The notes under the pieces are model-generated. The model saw only the letters and a list, made by a program, of their open reading frames with translations. It made no database searches and had not been told where the DNA came from. Shown piece after piece: positions 1 to 11,316 of a stretch of 64,000 nucleotides of DNA. Position numbers and translations under genes: made by a program. How positions within the stretch are numbered: the first letter of the stretch is position 1; every line of letters starts with the position of its first letter. This DNA comes from Pseudomonas fulva (GTDB taxonomy: Bacteria; Pseudomonadota; Gammaproteobacteria; Pseudomonadales; Pseudomonadaceae). The stretch spans positions 1,674,001-1,738,000 of the forward strand of contig NZ_CP082928.1 in the NCBI RefSeq assembly GCF_023517795.1, read 5' to 3'.

Positions 1-1088
<1,088 letters not shown>

Positions 1089-1143
1089 GTAAACCGCCGC
1101 TGGCGGCGCTATGCTCGCGAAATCTTTCAGGAGGATTTGCGTC

Positions 1144-1578
1144 ATGCGCCCACTGCTTCTTGTCGCCGGCCTGTTCGCCGGTCTCGCCCAGGCCGCCGAG
1201 CCGCTGACTATCGACGTGCACCGAGACGCCAACTGCGGCTGCTGCAAGGGCTGGATCAGCCACCTGCAGGCCAACGGTTTTAACGTGAACGATCATGTCG
1301 AGACCGACATGCACGCGGTCAAGGAGCGCCTTGGCGTGCCCGAGCGCCTGAGCTCCTGTCACACCGGGGTGATCGACGGCAAATTCGTCGAAGGCCACGT
1401 GCCGGCCGCCGACATTCTCAAACTGCGCGAGCGCCGCGACCTGATCGGCATCGCCGCGCCCGGCATGCCCACCGGCTCGCCGGGCATGGAGCGCGGCAAT
1501 ATCCGCGATGCCTATCAGGTGGTTGGATTGGACGCACAAGGCGGCGAAAGCGTGGTCAGTAGTTATCCGAGTAACTGA
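1144..1578 (+). CDS. DUF411 family metal-binding exported protein
   Basis: A 144-residue protein with a signal peptide (MRPLLLVAGLFAGLAQAAEP) followed by the DUF411 domain. The domain shows the cysteine cluster NCGCCKGW near residue 30, typical of the family, a conserved SSCHTG and a GHVPA motif. DUF411 proteins are often linked to copper handling in the periplasm; that role is family knowledge and was not shown here. I chose the ATG at 1144 because CAGGAGG lies 8 bases upstream and translation then opens with the signal peptide; an upstream ATG at 1111 would add 11 residues without a ribosome site. Confidence 0.85.
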   Translation: MRPLLLVAGLFAGLAQAAEPLTIDVHRDANCGCCKGWISHLQANGFNVNDHVETDMHAVKERLGVPERLSSCHTGVIDGKFVEGHVPAADILKLRERRDLIGIAAPGMPTGSPGMERGNIRDAYQVVGLDAQGGESVVSSYPSN

Positions 1579-1603
1579 CTCGCTCTCTTGAAAGGACATC
1601 GCC

Positions 1604-2473
1604 ATGCGCTGGAAACGAGCTCGCCGCAGTGACAACGTCGTGGACGCCCGCGGTGGCGGAGGTGGTGGCATGCGCTTTGGCGGCGGCCGCGGGCTGAGCC
1701 TGGGCGGCATCGCCATCGTCGTGGTGGTGGGTTTGCTGATGGGCCAGGACCCGCTGCAGATCCTCGGCCAGCTGGCCGGCCAGTCCGGCGGTTATTCGAG
1801 CAGCCAGGTGGATCGCCCGGCGGCCAACGACGAGCAGTCGGAGTTCGTGCGCGCCGTACTGGGCGATACCGAAGACACCTGGCGCACCATCTTCCAAGCC
1901 AACAGTCGCCAGTATCAGGATCCGAAACTGGTGTTGTTCGACGGCGGGGTGAATTCGGCCTGCGGCTTCGCCAGTTCGGCGGTCGGCCCCTTCTACTGCC
2001 CGGGCGACAGGCAGGTCTATCTGGACCTGAGATTCTTTCGCGACCTGGAACAGCGCTATGGCGCGGCCGGCGACTTCGCCCAGGCCTACGTGATCGCCCA
2101 TGAGGTCGGCCACCATGTGCAGACTCTGCTGGGGGTTTCCGCCAAGGTCGATGCGGCGCGCCAGCGCGGCGAGAACCTGGAAGGCGCCAACGGCCTGCTG
2201 GTGCGCCAGGAACTGCAGGCCGACTGCCTGGCCGGCATCTGGGCACACCACGCCCAGCGCCGCCTCGACTGGCTCGAGCCCGGCGATCTGGAGGAGGCGC
2301 TGAACGCCGCCAACGCCATCGGTGACGATCGTCTGCAGCAACAGGCCCGGGGCCGGGTGGTGCCGGACTCCTTCACCCACGGCACCTCGGCGCAGCGCGT
2401 ACAGTGGTTCACCGCCGGCTTCGAAAGCGGCAAGGTGGGCGCCTGCGATACCTTTTCCAGCGCTCGTCTATAA
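1604..2473 (+). CDS. YpfJ-type neutral zinc metallopeptidase
   Basis: A 289-residue protein of the putative neutral zinc metallopeptidase family (YpfJ/KPN_02809). It has a short basic, glycine-rich N-terminus (residues 1-35), one hydrophobic anchor (about 37-52, [12 protein letters not shown]), and a catalytic domain with the zinc motif HEVGHHVQ near residue 166. Downstream are [13 protein letters not shown] and a C-terminal [17 protein letters not shown], both typical of this family. The ribosome site AAAGGA lies just upstream. The substrate is unknown. The gene is probably read with the DUF411 gene, 25 bases upstream. Confidence 0.88.
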   Translation: MRWKRARRSDNVVDARGGGGGGMRFGGGRGLSLGGIAIVVVVGLLMGQDPLQILGQLAGQSGGYSSSQVDRPAANDEQSEFVRAVLGDTEDTWRTIFQANSRQYQDPKLVLFDGGVNSACGFASSAVGPFYCPGDRQVYLDLRFFRDLEQRYGAAGDFAQAYVIAHEVGHHVQTLLGVSAKVDAARQRGENLEGANGLLVRQELQADCLAGIWAHHAQRRLDWLEPGDLEEALNAANAIGDDRLQQQARGRVVPDSFTHGTSAQRVQWFTAGFESGKVGACDTFSSARL

Positions 2474-2522
2474 AGGGTCGAGCAGGCATACTTCACCTTT
2501 TCACTGGCTGGGCACCTTTCAC

Positions 2523-3590
2523 ATGCGCATTCTCGTCACCGGCGGTGCCGGCTTCATCGGCTCCGCGCTGATCCGCCACCTGATCAAGGACACCGATCAC
2601 GAGGTGCTCAACCTCGACAAGCTGACCTACGCCGGCAACCTGGAATCCCTGCGCGAGGTCGAGAGCAACCCGCGCTATCGCTTCCTGCAAGCGGATATCG
2701 GCGATCAGCCTGCGGTAGCCGATGCGCTGCAAAGCTTCCAGCCCGACGCCATCATGCACCTGGCCGCCGAGTCCCACGTCGACCGCTCCATCGACGGCCC
2801 GGCAGCATTCATCCAGACCAATATCGTCGGCACCTATGCGCTGCTGGAGGCCACCCGCGCCTACTGGTCGAAGCTGGACGAGGCCCGTCGCCAGGCGTTT
2901 CGCTTCCACCATATTTCCACCGACGAGGTATACGGCGACCTGCACGGCGTCGACGACCTGTTCACCGAAACCACGCCCTACGCCCCCAGCTCGCCCTACT
3001 CGGCCAGCAAGGCGGCCTCGGACCACCTGGTGCGCGCCTGGCAGCGCACCTACGGCCTGCCGGTGCTGCTGACCAACTGCTCGAACAACTACGGCCCGTA
3101 TCACTTCCCGGAGAAGCTGATTCCGCTGGTGATCCTCAACGCCCTGGATGGCAAGCCGCTGCCGGTGTATGGCAATGGCCAGCAGGTACGCGACTGGCTG
3201 TTCGTCGAGGACCACGCCCGCGCCCTGCTGCAGGTGGTGACCCGCGGCGCGGTCGGTGAGACCTACAATATCGGCGGCCACAACGAGCAGAAGAACCTCG
3301 ATGTGGTGCACGCCATCTGCGACCTGCTCGACGAGCTGCAACCGCGTGCCGCGGGCTCCTACCGCGAGCAGATCACCTTTGTCACCGACCGCCCCGGCCA
3401 TGACCTGCGCTACGCCATCGACGCCAGCAAGATCGAGCGCGAGCTTGGGTGGACCCCCGAAGAGACCTTTCCCAGCGGCCTGCGCAAGACCGTGCGCTGG
3501 TACCTGGACAACCTCGACTGGTGCCGCCGCGTGCAGGACGGCAGCTACCAGCGTGAGCGGCTCGGCGCCCCCAGGGAGCAACAACAGTGA
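2523..3590 (+). CDS. rfbB: dTDP-glucose 4,6-dehydratase
   Basis: Second enzyme of dTDP-L-rhamnose synthesis; makes dTDP-4-keto-6-deoxyglucose from dTDP-glucose with bound NAD. The 355-residue product opens with the Rossmann motif [15 protein letters not shown], has [11 protein letters not shown], the catalytic STDEVYGDL with the Thr-Asp-Glu triad, and [10 protein letters not shown] with the YxxxK pair. The start at 2523 follows the family start (MRILVTGG), although its ribosome site is weak; an in-frame extension back to 2322 overlaps the protease gene and has no family similarity. It is first in a four-gene cluster and overlaps rfbA by 4 bases. Confidence 0.96.
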   Translation: MRILVTGGAGFIGSALIRHLIKDTDHEVLNLDKLTYAGNLESLREVESNPRYRFLQADIGDQPAVADALQSFQPDAIMHLAAESHVDRSIDGPAAFIQTNIVGTYALLEATRAYWSKLDEARRQAFRFHHISTDEVYGDLHGVDDLFTETTPYAPSSPYSASKAASDHLVRAWQRTYGLPVLLTNCSNNYGPYHFPEKLIPLVILNALDGKPLPVYGNGQQVRDWLFVEDHARALLQVVTRGAVGETYNIGGHNEQKNLDVVHAICDLLDELQPRAAGSYREQITFVTDRPGHDLRYAIDASKIERELGWTPEETFPSGLRKTVRWYLDNLDWCRRVQDGSYQRERLGAPREQQQ

Positions 3591-4456
3591 AAGGCATCAT
3601 TCTCGCCGGTGGCTCCGGCACCCGTTTGCACCCGATCACCCTGGGCCTGTCCAAGCAGCTGCTGCCGATCTACGACAAGCCGATGATCTACTACCCGCTT
3701 TCGGTGCTGATGCTCGCCGGCATCCGCGAGATTCTGGTCATCTCCACGCCCCACGACCTGCCGCAGTTCCAGAAGCTGCTCGGCGACGGCAGCCAGTTCG
3801 GCCTGCAACTGAGCTACGCCGAACAGCCGGAGCCGGACGGCCTGGCCCGCGCCTTCATCATTGGCGAGCAGTTTATCGGCGACGATCCGGTGTGCCTGAT
3901 CCTTGGTGACAACATCTTCCACGGTCAGCACTTCACCGAAAAACTCCTGCGCGCGGCTGCCGCGGACAAGGGCGCCACCGTGTTCGGTTACTGGGTCAAG
4001 GATCCCGAGCGTTTTGGCGTGGTGGAGTTCGACGCCCAGGGCCAAGCGATTTCCATCGAGGAAAAGCCGGCCCAGCCGCGCTCCAGCTATGCCGTCACCG
4101 GCCTGTACTTCTACGACAACGACGTGATCGAGATCGCCAAGGCGGTCAAACCATCAAAGCGCGGCGAGCTGGAGATCACCGACGTCAACAACGCCTACCT
4201 GCAACGCGGCGACCTGCGCGTGGAGCGCTTCGGCCGCGGCTTCGCCTGGCTCGACACCGGCACCCACGACAGCCTCTTGGAAGCCTCGCAGTACGTGCAA
4301 ACCATCGAGCACCGCCAGGGGCTGAAAGTCGCCTGCCTGGAAGAAATCGCCTACGGGCAGGGCTGGATCGACCGCGACTGCCTGCTGCGCCAGGCCAAGG
4401 CGTTCGGCAAGACCGGTTATGGCCAGTACCTGTTCAGCCTGGCCGAGGACAACTGA
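3587..4456 (+). CDS. rfbA: glucose-1-phosphate thymidylyltransferase
   Basis: First enzyme of the dTDP-L-rhamnose pathway; joins dTTP and glucose-1-phosphate, releasing pyrophosphate. The 289-residue protein starts at a GTG that overlaps the rfbB stop (GTGA), which suggests translational coupling. It shows the nucleotidyltransferase signature [20 protein letters not shown] at residues 7-26, the metal-binding LGDNIFHG, and [20 protein letters not shown]. Length and motifs fit RmlA. The family is inhibited by dTDP-rhamnose at an allosteric site. The next gene begins within its stop codon (TGATG). Confidence 0.96.
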   Translation: MKGIILAGGSGTRLHPITLGLSKQLLPIYDKPMIYYPLSVLMLAGIREILVISTPHDLPQFQKLLGDGSQFGLQLSYAEQPEPDGLARAFIIGEQFIGDDPVCLILGDNIFHGQHFTEKLLRAAAADKGATVFGYWVKDPERFGVVEFDAQGQAISIEEKPAQPRSSYAVTGLYFYDNDVIEIAKAVKPSKRGELEITDVNNAYLQRGDLRVERFGRGFAWLDTGTHDSLLEASQYVQTIEHRQGLKVACLEEIAYGQGWIDRDCLLRQAKAFGKTGYGQYLFSLAEDN

Positions 4457-5001
4457 TGCAGATCATTCAAACCGCCATCCCCGACGTGCTGATACTCGAA
4501 CCCAAGGTGTTCGGCGATGAGCGCGGCTTCTTTTTCGAAAGCTTCAACGCCCGCGCCTTCAGCGAAGCCACGGGCCTGAATCCCACCTTCGTCCAGGACA
4601 ACCACTCGCGCTCGCAACAGGGCGTGCTGCGTGGCCTGCACTATCAGGTGCAGCAGGCCCAGGGCAAGCTGGTGCGAGTCACCGCTGGCGAGGTGTATGA
4701 CGTCGCCGTGGACCTGCGTCGCCAATCGCCGACCTTTGGCCAGTGGGTGGGCGCGCACCTGTCCGCCGACAACAAACGGCAGATGTGGGTCCCCGAAGGT
4801 TTTGCCCATGGCTTCGTGGTGCTCAGCGAATTCGCCGAATTCCTCTACAAGACCACCGACTACTACGCGCCTGCACACGAACGTTGCATTCGCTGGAACG
4901 ACCCGAAGCTGGCTATCGACTGGCCGCTGCAGGGCGAGCCGAGGCTTTCCGCCAAGGATCAGCAGGGCAAGTTCTTCGACGACGCCGAGCTGTTTCCGTG
5001 A
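4456..5001 (+). CDS. rfbC: dTDP-4-dehydrorhamnose 3,5-epimerase
   Basis: Third pathway enzyme, a cofactor-free double epimerase of dTDP-4-keto-6-deoxyglucose. The 181-residue cupin protein shows RGFFFESFNARAF, the catalytic histidine region VLRGLHYQ, the DLRRQSPTFG strand and VPEGFAHGFVVLSE, all family hallmarks. The ATG shares one base with the rfbA stop codon. Its stop overlaps the GTG of rfbD (GTGA), so all four genes are tightly linked. Confidence 0.96.
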   Translation: MQIIQTAIPDVLILEPKVFGDERGFFFESFNARAFSEATGLNPTFVQDNHSRSQQGVLRGLHYQVQQAQGKLVRVTAGEVYDVAVDLRRQSPTFGQWVGAHLSADNKRQMWVPEGFAHGFVVLSEFAEFLYKTTDYYAPAHERCIRWNDPKLAIDWPLQGEPRLSAKDQQGKFFDDAELFP

Positions 5002-5867
5002 GGATTCTTCTGCTCGGCCAGCATGGTCAGGTGAGCCGTGAGTTGCAGTTGTTGCTCAGCAAGCAGCATGAGTTGATCGCGCTGGGCCGCGAGCAGCTCG
5101 ACCTTGCCGACACTGCGCGTTTGCGTGAGGCCGTGCGCCATCTGCGCCCGGAGCTGATCATCAATGCCGCTGCGCACACCGCGGTCGATGCCGCCGAAAG
5201 CGAGCCGGAGGCCGCCTTTGCGATCAACGCCATCGCCCCCGGCGTACTGGCCGAAGAGGCCGCGGCGCTCGACGTACCCTTGATCCACTACTCCACCGAC
5301 TACGTGTTCGATGGCAGCAAAGCCACTGCCTATGACGAGGACGACGTTGCCAACCCACTGGGCGTCTATGGCCACAGCAAGCTGGCTGGCGAGCAGGCCA
5401 TTGCGGCGGCGGGTGGCAAGTACCTGATCCTGCGCACCAGCTGGGTGTACTCGCTGCATGGGCGCAACTTCCTGCTGACCATGCAGCGCCTGCTGCAGGA
5501 ACGCGAACAGCTCAGCGTGGTGGCCGACCAGATCGGCGCACCGACCTGGGCCGGCAGCATCGCCGCCGCCACCGGGCAACTGATCGAGCGCTGGCAACAG
5601 CAGCAAACCGCAGCCTGGGGCGTTTATCACTTCACTGCCCGGGGCGAGACCTCCTGGTTCGGCTTTGCCGAAGCCATCGCCGCGCAGCTGCTGGCACAGG
5701 GCAAGTCCGTCGCCCAGCTCACCGCCATCGCCACCAGCGACTATCCAACGCCGGCCCAGCGCCCGCTCAACTCGCGGCTCGACTGCACGCGCCTGGAACG
5801 TGACTGGGGCGTGCGCCTGCCGGACTGGCACGACGGCCTGCTGCAGTGCCTGAGCAGCCCAGGCTGA
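4998..5867 (+). CDS. rfbD: dTDP-4-dehydrorhamnose reductase
   Basis: Last step of the pathway, NAD(P)H-dependent reduction to dTDP-L-rhamnose, the donor for O-antigen, LPS core or rhamnolipid rhamnose. The 289-residue product has the N-terminal nucleotide-binding LLLGQHGQVSREL, the INAAAHTAVDAAE segment, STDYVFDGS and the YGHSKLAGE catalytic YxxxK. I chose the GTG at 4998, overlapping the rfbC stop, because it gives the family start VRILLLG. The open frame reaches back into rfbC to 4743, but that part is rfbC read in another frame. A strong hairpin follows the gene. Confidence 0.95.
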   Translation: MRILLLGQHGQVSRELQLLLSKQHELIALGREQLDLADTARLREAVRHLRPELIINAAAHTAVDAAESEPEAAFAINAIAPGVLAEEAAALDVPLIHYSTDYVFDGSKATAYDEDDVANPLGVYGHSKLAGEQAIAAAGGKYLILRTSWVYSLHGRNFLLTMQRLLQEREQLSVVADQIGAPTWAGSIAAATGQLIERWQQQQTAAWGVYHFTARGETSWFGFAEAIAAQLLAQGKSVAQLTAIATSDYPTPAQRPLNSRLDCTRLERDWGVRLPDWHDGLLQCLSSPG

Positions 5868-5892
5868 GGCCATCGCCCAGCCTCGATTGAGC

Positions 5893-5928
5893 GCGGCGAT
5901 ACCTGGGTGCCCGCCCAGGTGTCGCTGC
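5893..5928. other. Strong hairpin between rfbD and dctB
   Basis: Fifteen-base arms at 5893-5907 and 5914-5928 pair with only two G-U wobbles around a 6-base loop. No T-run follows, so it is not a standard intrinsic terminator. It may slow transcription or protect the 3' end of the rml message. Confidence 0.55.
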
Positions 5929-5995
5929 TCGACGCGGGCTATCTGGCTGAAAGCTTATGCGTTCATAATGCCACGGTCTTTCCGGCGCCGACTCC

Positions 5996-7813
5996 ATGAA
6001 CTCGATTCCCAGCACCATTCCCAAACGTCCTCGCTGGCGCAGCCTGGCCCTGCTGGCCCTGCTGCTGGCGCCGCTGCTGTGGCCCCTGCATTACGTCGCC
6101 GAGCGCTATTACCGCACCGAGCTGACCGAGCAGAATCGCCAGACCCTCGACCTCTACGTGGCCAACCTGCTGGGCACCCTGCGCCGCTACGAAGTGCTGC
6201 CGCCGATCCTCGGCGACCTGCCGGGCCTGCGCACCGTGCTGGCCACGCCCGGCGACGAAACGGCGCAGGCGGCGGCCAACCAGTTGCTCAAGCGGGTACG
6301 CCAGCAGACCGGCGCCGACGTGATTTACCTGATGAACCCCCGGGGCGAAACCCTGGCCGCCTCCAACTGGGATCAGCAGGACACCTTCGTACGTGGCAAC
6401 TTCGCCTTTCGACCCTACTTCCAGGAAGCACTGGCCGGGCGCCTGGGCCGCTTCTTCGGCCTCGGCACCACCTCCGGCAAGCGGGGTTACTACTTCGCCT
6501 CGGCGGTCTACGACGGTAACCAGAAGATCGGCGTGATGGTCATCAAGGTGGATCTGGACCACACCGAAAGCCTGTGGGGCAGCACTCCGGAACAGCTGCT
6601 GGTGACCGACGGCAACGGCGTGGTGATCCTGACCTCGCGCCCCGACTGGCGGTTTCACGCCAGCCGCCCGCTGGACAAGGCGGAGCGCGCCTCCATCGCC
6701 GCCATCCAGCCCTACCCGACCCAGGCACCGCCGCCCCTGCAGCTCGATCCGGACGTCTGGCTGACCCAGAGCCGGGTGCTCGACGAAACCGGCTGGAGCG
6801 TCAGCATTCTCGCCCCGCGGGTGGTGCTCGACCGCTCGGTGCGCACGGTAATGGCCATCGGCGGCGGCGCCCTGCTGGTGCTGATCCTGCTGGTCGGCCT
6901 GATGATGCAGCGCCGCCGTCACTACCTTGATCGCATCGCCCTCAACACCCGCGCCCGCCAGGAGCTGGAGCAGCGCGTGCAGGAGCGCACCCAGGACCTG
7001 GAGCGCCTCAACAGCCGCCTCAAGCAGGAAGTGCTGGAGCGTGAACAAGCCCAGCAGGAACTGGTGCAGGCCCAGGACGAACTGGTCCAGGCCAGCAAGC
7101 TGACCGCCCTGGGCACCATGAGCGCGAGCATCAGCCATGAACTCAACCAGCCCCTGGCGGCCATCCGCAGCTACGCCGAGAACGCCGGCGTGCTGCTCGA
7201 CCACGGGCGCACCGAGGACGCCCGCGGCAACCTCAAGCTGATCAGCCAGCTCACCGAGCGCATGGCCTCGATCATCGCCCACCTGCGCGCCTTCGCCCGC
7301 CGCGACCGCCATGCCCCGGAAAGCGTCGCCCTGCAGCCGGCCATCGACGATGCCCTGGCGCTGCTGGCCAAGCGCCGGCGGGCCATGGACGTCGAGCTGA
7401 TCCGCGACCTGCCCGATGCCACGCTGTGGGTGCAGGCTGGCGAGACGCGCCTGCGCCAGGTGCTCAGCAACCTGCTGGCCAACGCCCTGGATGCCCTGGC
7501 CGAGCGCCCGCAGCCGCGGCGCATCTGGATCAGCACCGAGGAAAAGGACAACCTGCTCGAGCTGCACCTGCGCGACAATGGCCCCGGCTTCTCGGAAAGC
7601 GCCCTGGCCCACGCCCGCGAGCCGTTCTTCACCACCAAGACCAGCGCCCAGGGCCTCGGCCTGGGCCTGGCGATCTGTGACACCCTGATGCGCGCCCTGG
7701 GCGGCGAACTGCTGTTCGCCAACCACCCCAAGGGCGGCGCGCACCTGATCCTGCGCCTGCGCACCGCCGGCAACGGCGTGAACATCCAGCCGCCCGAGGA
7801 CTTCACCGTATGA
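5996..7813 (+). CDS. dctB: C4-dicarboxylate sensor histidine kinase DctB
   Basis: Membrane sensor that phosphorylates DctD when C4-dicarboxylates are present. The 605-residue protein has a basic N-terminus, TM1 (about 16-36), a periplasmic double-Cache type sensor region (about 37-280), TM2 (about 284-303), a coiled coil (about 315-370) and a kinase core. The phospho-acceptor His is H381 in ASISHELNQPLAAIRSYAEN; the N box (LLANALDALAE), DNGPGF and GLGLGLAI G boxes are intact. The stop overlaps the dctD start (ATGA). It lies 1.7 kb upstream of dctPQM, which supports the DctB call over other NtrB-like kinases. Confidence 0.92.
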   Translation: MNSIPSTIPKRPRWRSLALLALLLAPLLWPLHYVAERYYRTELTEQNRQTLDLYVANLLGTLRRYEVLPPILGDLPGLRTVLATPGDETAQAAANQLLKRVRQQTGADVIYLMNPRGETLAASNWDQQDTFVRGNFAFRPYFQEALAGRLGRFFGLGTTSGKRGYYFASAVYDGNQKIGVMVIKVDLDHTESLWGSTPEQLLVTDGNGVVILTSRPDWRFHASRPLDKAERASIAAIQPYPTQAPPPLQLDPDVWLTQSRVLDETGWSVSILAPRVVLDRSVRTVMAIGGGALLVLILLVGLMMQRRRHYLDRIALNTRARQELEQRVQERTQDLERLNSRLKQEVLEREQAQQELVQAQDELVQASKLTALGTMSASISHELNQPLAAIRSYAENAGVLLDHGRTEDARGNLKLISQLTERMASIIAHLRAFARRDRHAPESVALQPAIDDALALLAKRRRAMDVELIRDLPDATLWVQAGETRLRQVLSNLLANALDALAERPQPRRIWISTEEKDNLLELHLRDNGPGFSESALAHAREPFFTTKTSAQGLGLGLAICDTLMRALGGELLFANHPKGGAHLILRLRTAGNGVNIQPPEDFTV

Positions 7814-9195
7814 GCACCATCGACGCCCACACTCAGGTTCTGCTGATCGACGACGACCCGCACCTGCGCCAGGCCCTCAGCCAGACCCTGGACCTGGCCG
7901 GCCTCAAGGTCGCCACCCTGGCCGATGCCAAGGGCCTGGCCGAGCGTATCGAACGCGACTGGCCGGGCGTGGTGGTCAGCGACATCCGCATGCCCGGCGT
8001 CGATGGCCTGGAGCTGCTCAAGCAGCTGCACGAACAGGACCCGGACCTGCCGGTACTGCTGATCACCGGCCACGGCGACGTGCCCCTGGCCGTGCAGGCC
8101 ATGCGCGCCGGCGCCTACGATTTCCTGGAGAAACCCTTCGCCAGCGAAGACCTGCTGGAAAGCGTGCGCCGTGCCCTGGCCCTGCGCCGCCTGGTGCTGG
8201 ACAACCGCAGCCTGCGCCTGGCCCTGGCCGACCGTCAGCAGCTGTCCGGCCGCCTGGTCGGCCATTCACCGGCCATCCAGCGCCTGCGCGAGCAGATCGG
8301 CTCCCTGGCCGGGATCAGTACCGACGTGCTGATCCTCGGCGAGACCGGTGCCGGCAAGGAAGTCGTGGCCCGCGCCCTGCATGACCTGTCCAGCCGCCGC
8401 GACGGCCCCTTCGTGGCGATCAACGCTGGTGCCCTGGCCGAGTCCGTGGTGGAGAGCGAGCTGTTCGGCCACGAGCCCGGTGCCTTCACCGGCGCGCAGA
8501 AGCGCCGCATCGGCAAGTTCGAATTCGCCAACGGTGGCACCCTGTTTCTCGACGAGATCGAAAGCATGACCCTGGACGTGCAGGTCAAGCTGCTGCGCCT
8601 GCTGCAGGAGCGGGTGGTCGAGCGCCTCGGCGGCAACCAGCTGATTCCCCTGGATATCCGGGTGATCGCCGCCACCAAGGAAGACCTGCGCACCGCCGCC
8701 GACCAGGGGCGCTTTCGCGCCGACCTGTATTACCGCCTCAACGTCGCGCCGCTGCGCATTCCGCCCTTGCGTGAGCGTGGCGAGGACATCCTGGTGCTGT
8801 TCCAGCATTTCGCCAACACCGCCAGCGCCCGCCACGGCCTGCCGCAGCGCGAACTGCAACCTGGCCAGCGGGCCATGCTGCTGCGCCACGCCTGGCCGGG
8901 CAACGTGCGCGAATTGCAGAACGCCGGCGAGCGCTTCGCCCTCGGGCTGGACCTGGGCCTGGAGCTGAGTGTCGACAGCCAGCTGCACAACGCCCCGTTG
9001 TCCGGCAGCCTCAGCGAACAGGTCGAGGCCTTCGAACGCGCGCTGATCGCTGCCGAACTGACCCGCAACCACAACTCCCTGCGCAGCCTCGCCGAGGCCC
9101 TGGGCGTGCCGCGCAAGACCCTGCACGACAAGTTGCGCAAGCACGGCCTGAATTTCGCCGATGCTGGCGGAAGCTCGCCAGACGATATCGAGTAA
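7810..9195 (+). CDS. dctD: sigma-54 response regulator DctD
   Basis: Activator that drives sigma-54 transcription of the dicarboxylate transporter. The 461-residue protein has a receiver domain (about 10-120) with the phospho-acceptor D58 in VVVSDIRMPG, an AAA+ domain with Walker A GETGAGKE (about 177-184), the sigma-54 contact loop GAFTGA (224-229) and the Walker B region GGTLFLDEIESM. A Fis-type helix-turn-helix follows (SLRSLAEALGVPRKTLHDKL, about 426-445). All key residues are present. The start overlaps the dctB stop by 4 bases. Its likely target is the promoter found at 9355-9370. Confidence 0.94.
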   Translation: MSTIDAHTQVLLIDDDPHLRQALSQTLDLAGLKVATLADAKGLAERIERDWPGVVVSDIRMPGVDGLELLKQLHEQDPDLPVLLITGHGDVPLAVQAMRAGAYDFLEKPFASEDLLESVRRALALRRLVLDNRSLRLALADRQQLSGRLVGHSPAIQRLREQIGSLAGISTDVLILGETGAGKEVVARALHDLSSRRDGPFVAINAGALAESVVESELFGHEPGAFTGAQKRRIGKFEFANGGTLFLDEIESMTLDVQVKLLRLLQERVVERLGGNQLIPLDIRVIAATKEDLRTAADQGRFRADLYYRLNVAPLRIPPLRERGEDILVLFQHFANTASARHGLPQRELQPGQRAMLLRHAWPGNVRELQNAGERFALGLDLGLELSVDSQLHNAPLSGSLSEQVEAFERALIAAELTRNHNSLRSLAEALGVPRKTLHDKLRKHGLNFADAGGSSPDDIE

Positions 9196-10518
<1,323 letters not shown>

Positions 10519-10519
10519 G

Positions 10520-10554
10520 GCCGCCGGCTCCATACGCTGGGGCCATCCGGCGGC
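10520..10554. other. Hairpin directly after the dctP stop
   Basis: Perfect 8-base GC arms (10520-10527 and 10547-10554) with a 19-base loop start two bases after the dctP stop codon, inside the dctPQM operon, with no T-run. A hairpin here could stabilise the upstream message and help make receptor in excess over permease. Confidence 0.5.
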
Positions 10555-10683
10555 GACTCCTGAAAGGGGTTGCCGCCCGCGTTACCGACATTGACACCTG
10601 CTGGCTGCAGCGCCGCTGCCGAGCCCCGGGTGCCGCTGTCTCTCATGTCGCCTCGCGACCGCTCTCATACACGGAGATAACCC

Positions 10684-11316
10684 ATGCACGCTGTCGCTCG
10701 TGTCTGGAACCAAGCCGAAGAGGTGATGGTGGCATTCCTGCTTGCAGGCATGACCCTGGTCACCTTCTCGTACGTGGTGTTCAACAACCTCTACGGTGTT
10801 TTCTACGCCCTGGGTGATGCCCTGCCGTTCGGCAACGATGCGCTGTTCGCCATCGGTGACGGCATCCTCTATGTCGCCCAGGAAATGACCTGGAGCGTGG
10901 CCCTGACCAAGGCCATGTTCGGCTGGCTGATCTTCGTCGGCCTGGCTTGGGGTGTGCGCATCGGTGCGCACATCGGCGTCGACCTGCTGGTGCGCATGTT
11001 CCAGCCCGCCCTGCAGAAGGCCGTGGCCATCCTCGCGCTGGTGATCTGCCTGGGTTACTGCGCGCTGATGGCCTACTCCAGCGAGCAGTGGGTGGCGCTG
11101 CTGTTCACCCTCGGCACCGGTGCCGAGGACCTTGACCGCTTTGGCGTTCAGCAGTGGCACATCGTGATGATCGTGCCCATCGGCTTCACCCTGATGTTCC
11201 TGCGTTTCGCCCAGGTGCTGGTGCGGGTGATCCAGGACAAGCAGATTGGTTTCGGTGGTCACGGCGAAGTCGAAGACGCCATCAAACTCGCCGAAGAGAC
11301 GGAGGCCAAACGATGA
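10684..11316 (+). CDS. dctQ: TRAP small permease subunit DctQ
   Basis: A 210-residue inner-membrane protein with four hydrophobic segments, matching the DctQ subunit that pairs with DctM. Segments include EVMVAFLLAGMTLVTFSYVVF, the central MFGWLIFVGLAWGVRIGAHIGVDLLV and the C-terminal IVMIVPIGFTLMFLRFAQVLV. The central GVRIGAHIGVDL motif is typical of the family. The ATG at 10684 has CGGAGA upstream. It overlaps dctM by 4 bases (ATGA). The 165-base gap after dctP carries a hairpin. Confidence 0.93.
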   Translation: MHAVARVWNQAEEVMVAFLLAGMTLVTFSYVVFNNLYGVFYALGDALPFGNDALFAIGDGILYVAQEMTWSVALTKAMFGWLIFVGLAWGVRIGAHIGVDLLVRMFQPALQKAVAILALVICLGYCALMAYSSEQWVALLFTLGTGAEDLDRFGVQQWHIVMIVPIGFTLMFLRFAQVLVRVIQDKQIGFGGHGEVEDAIKLAEETEAKR

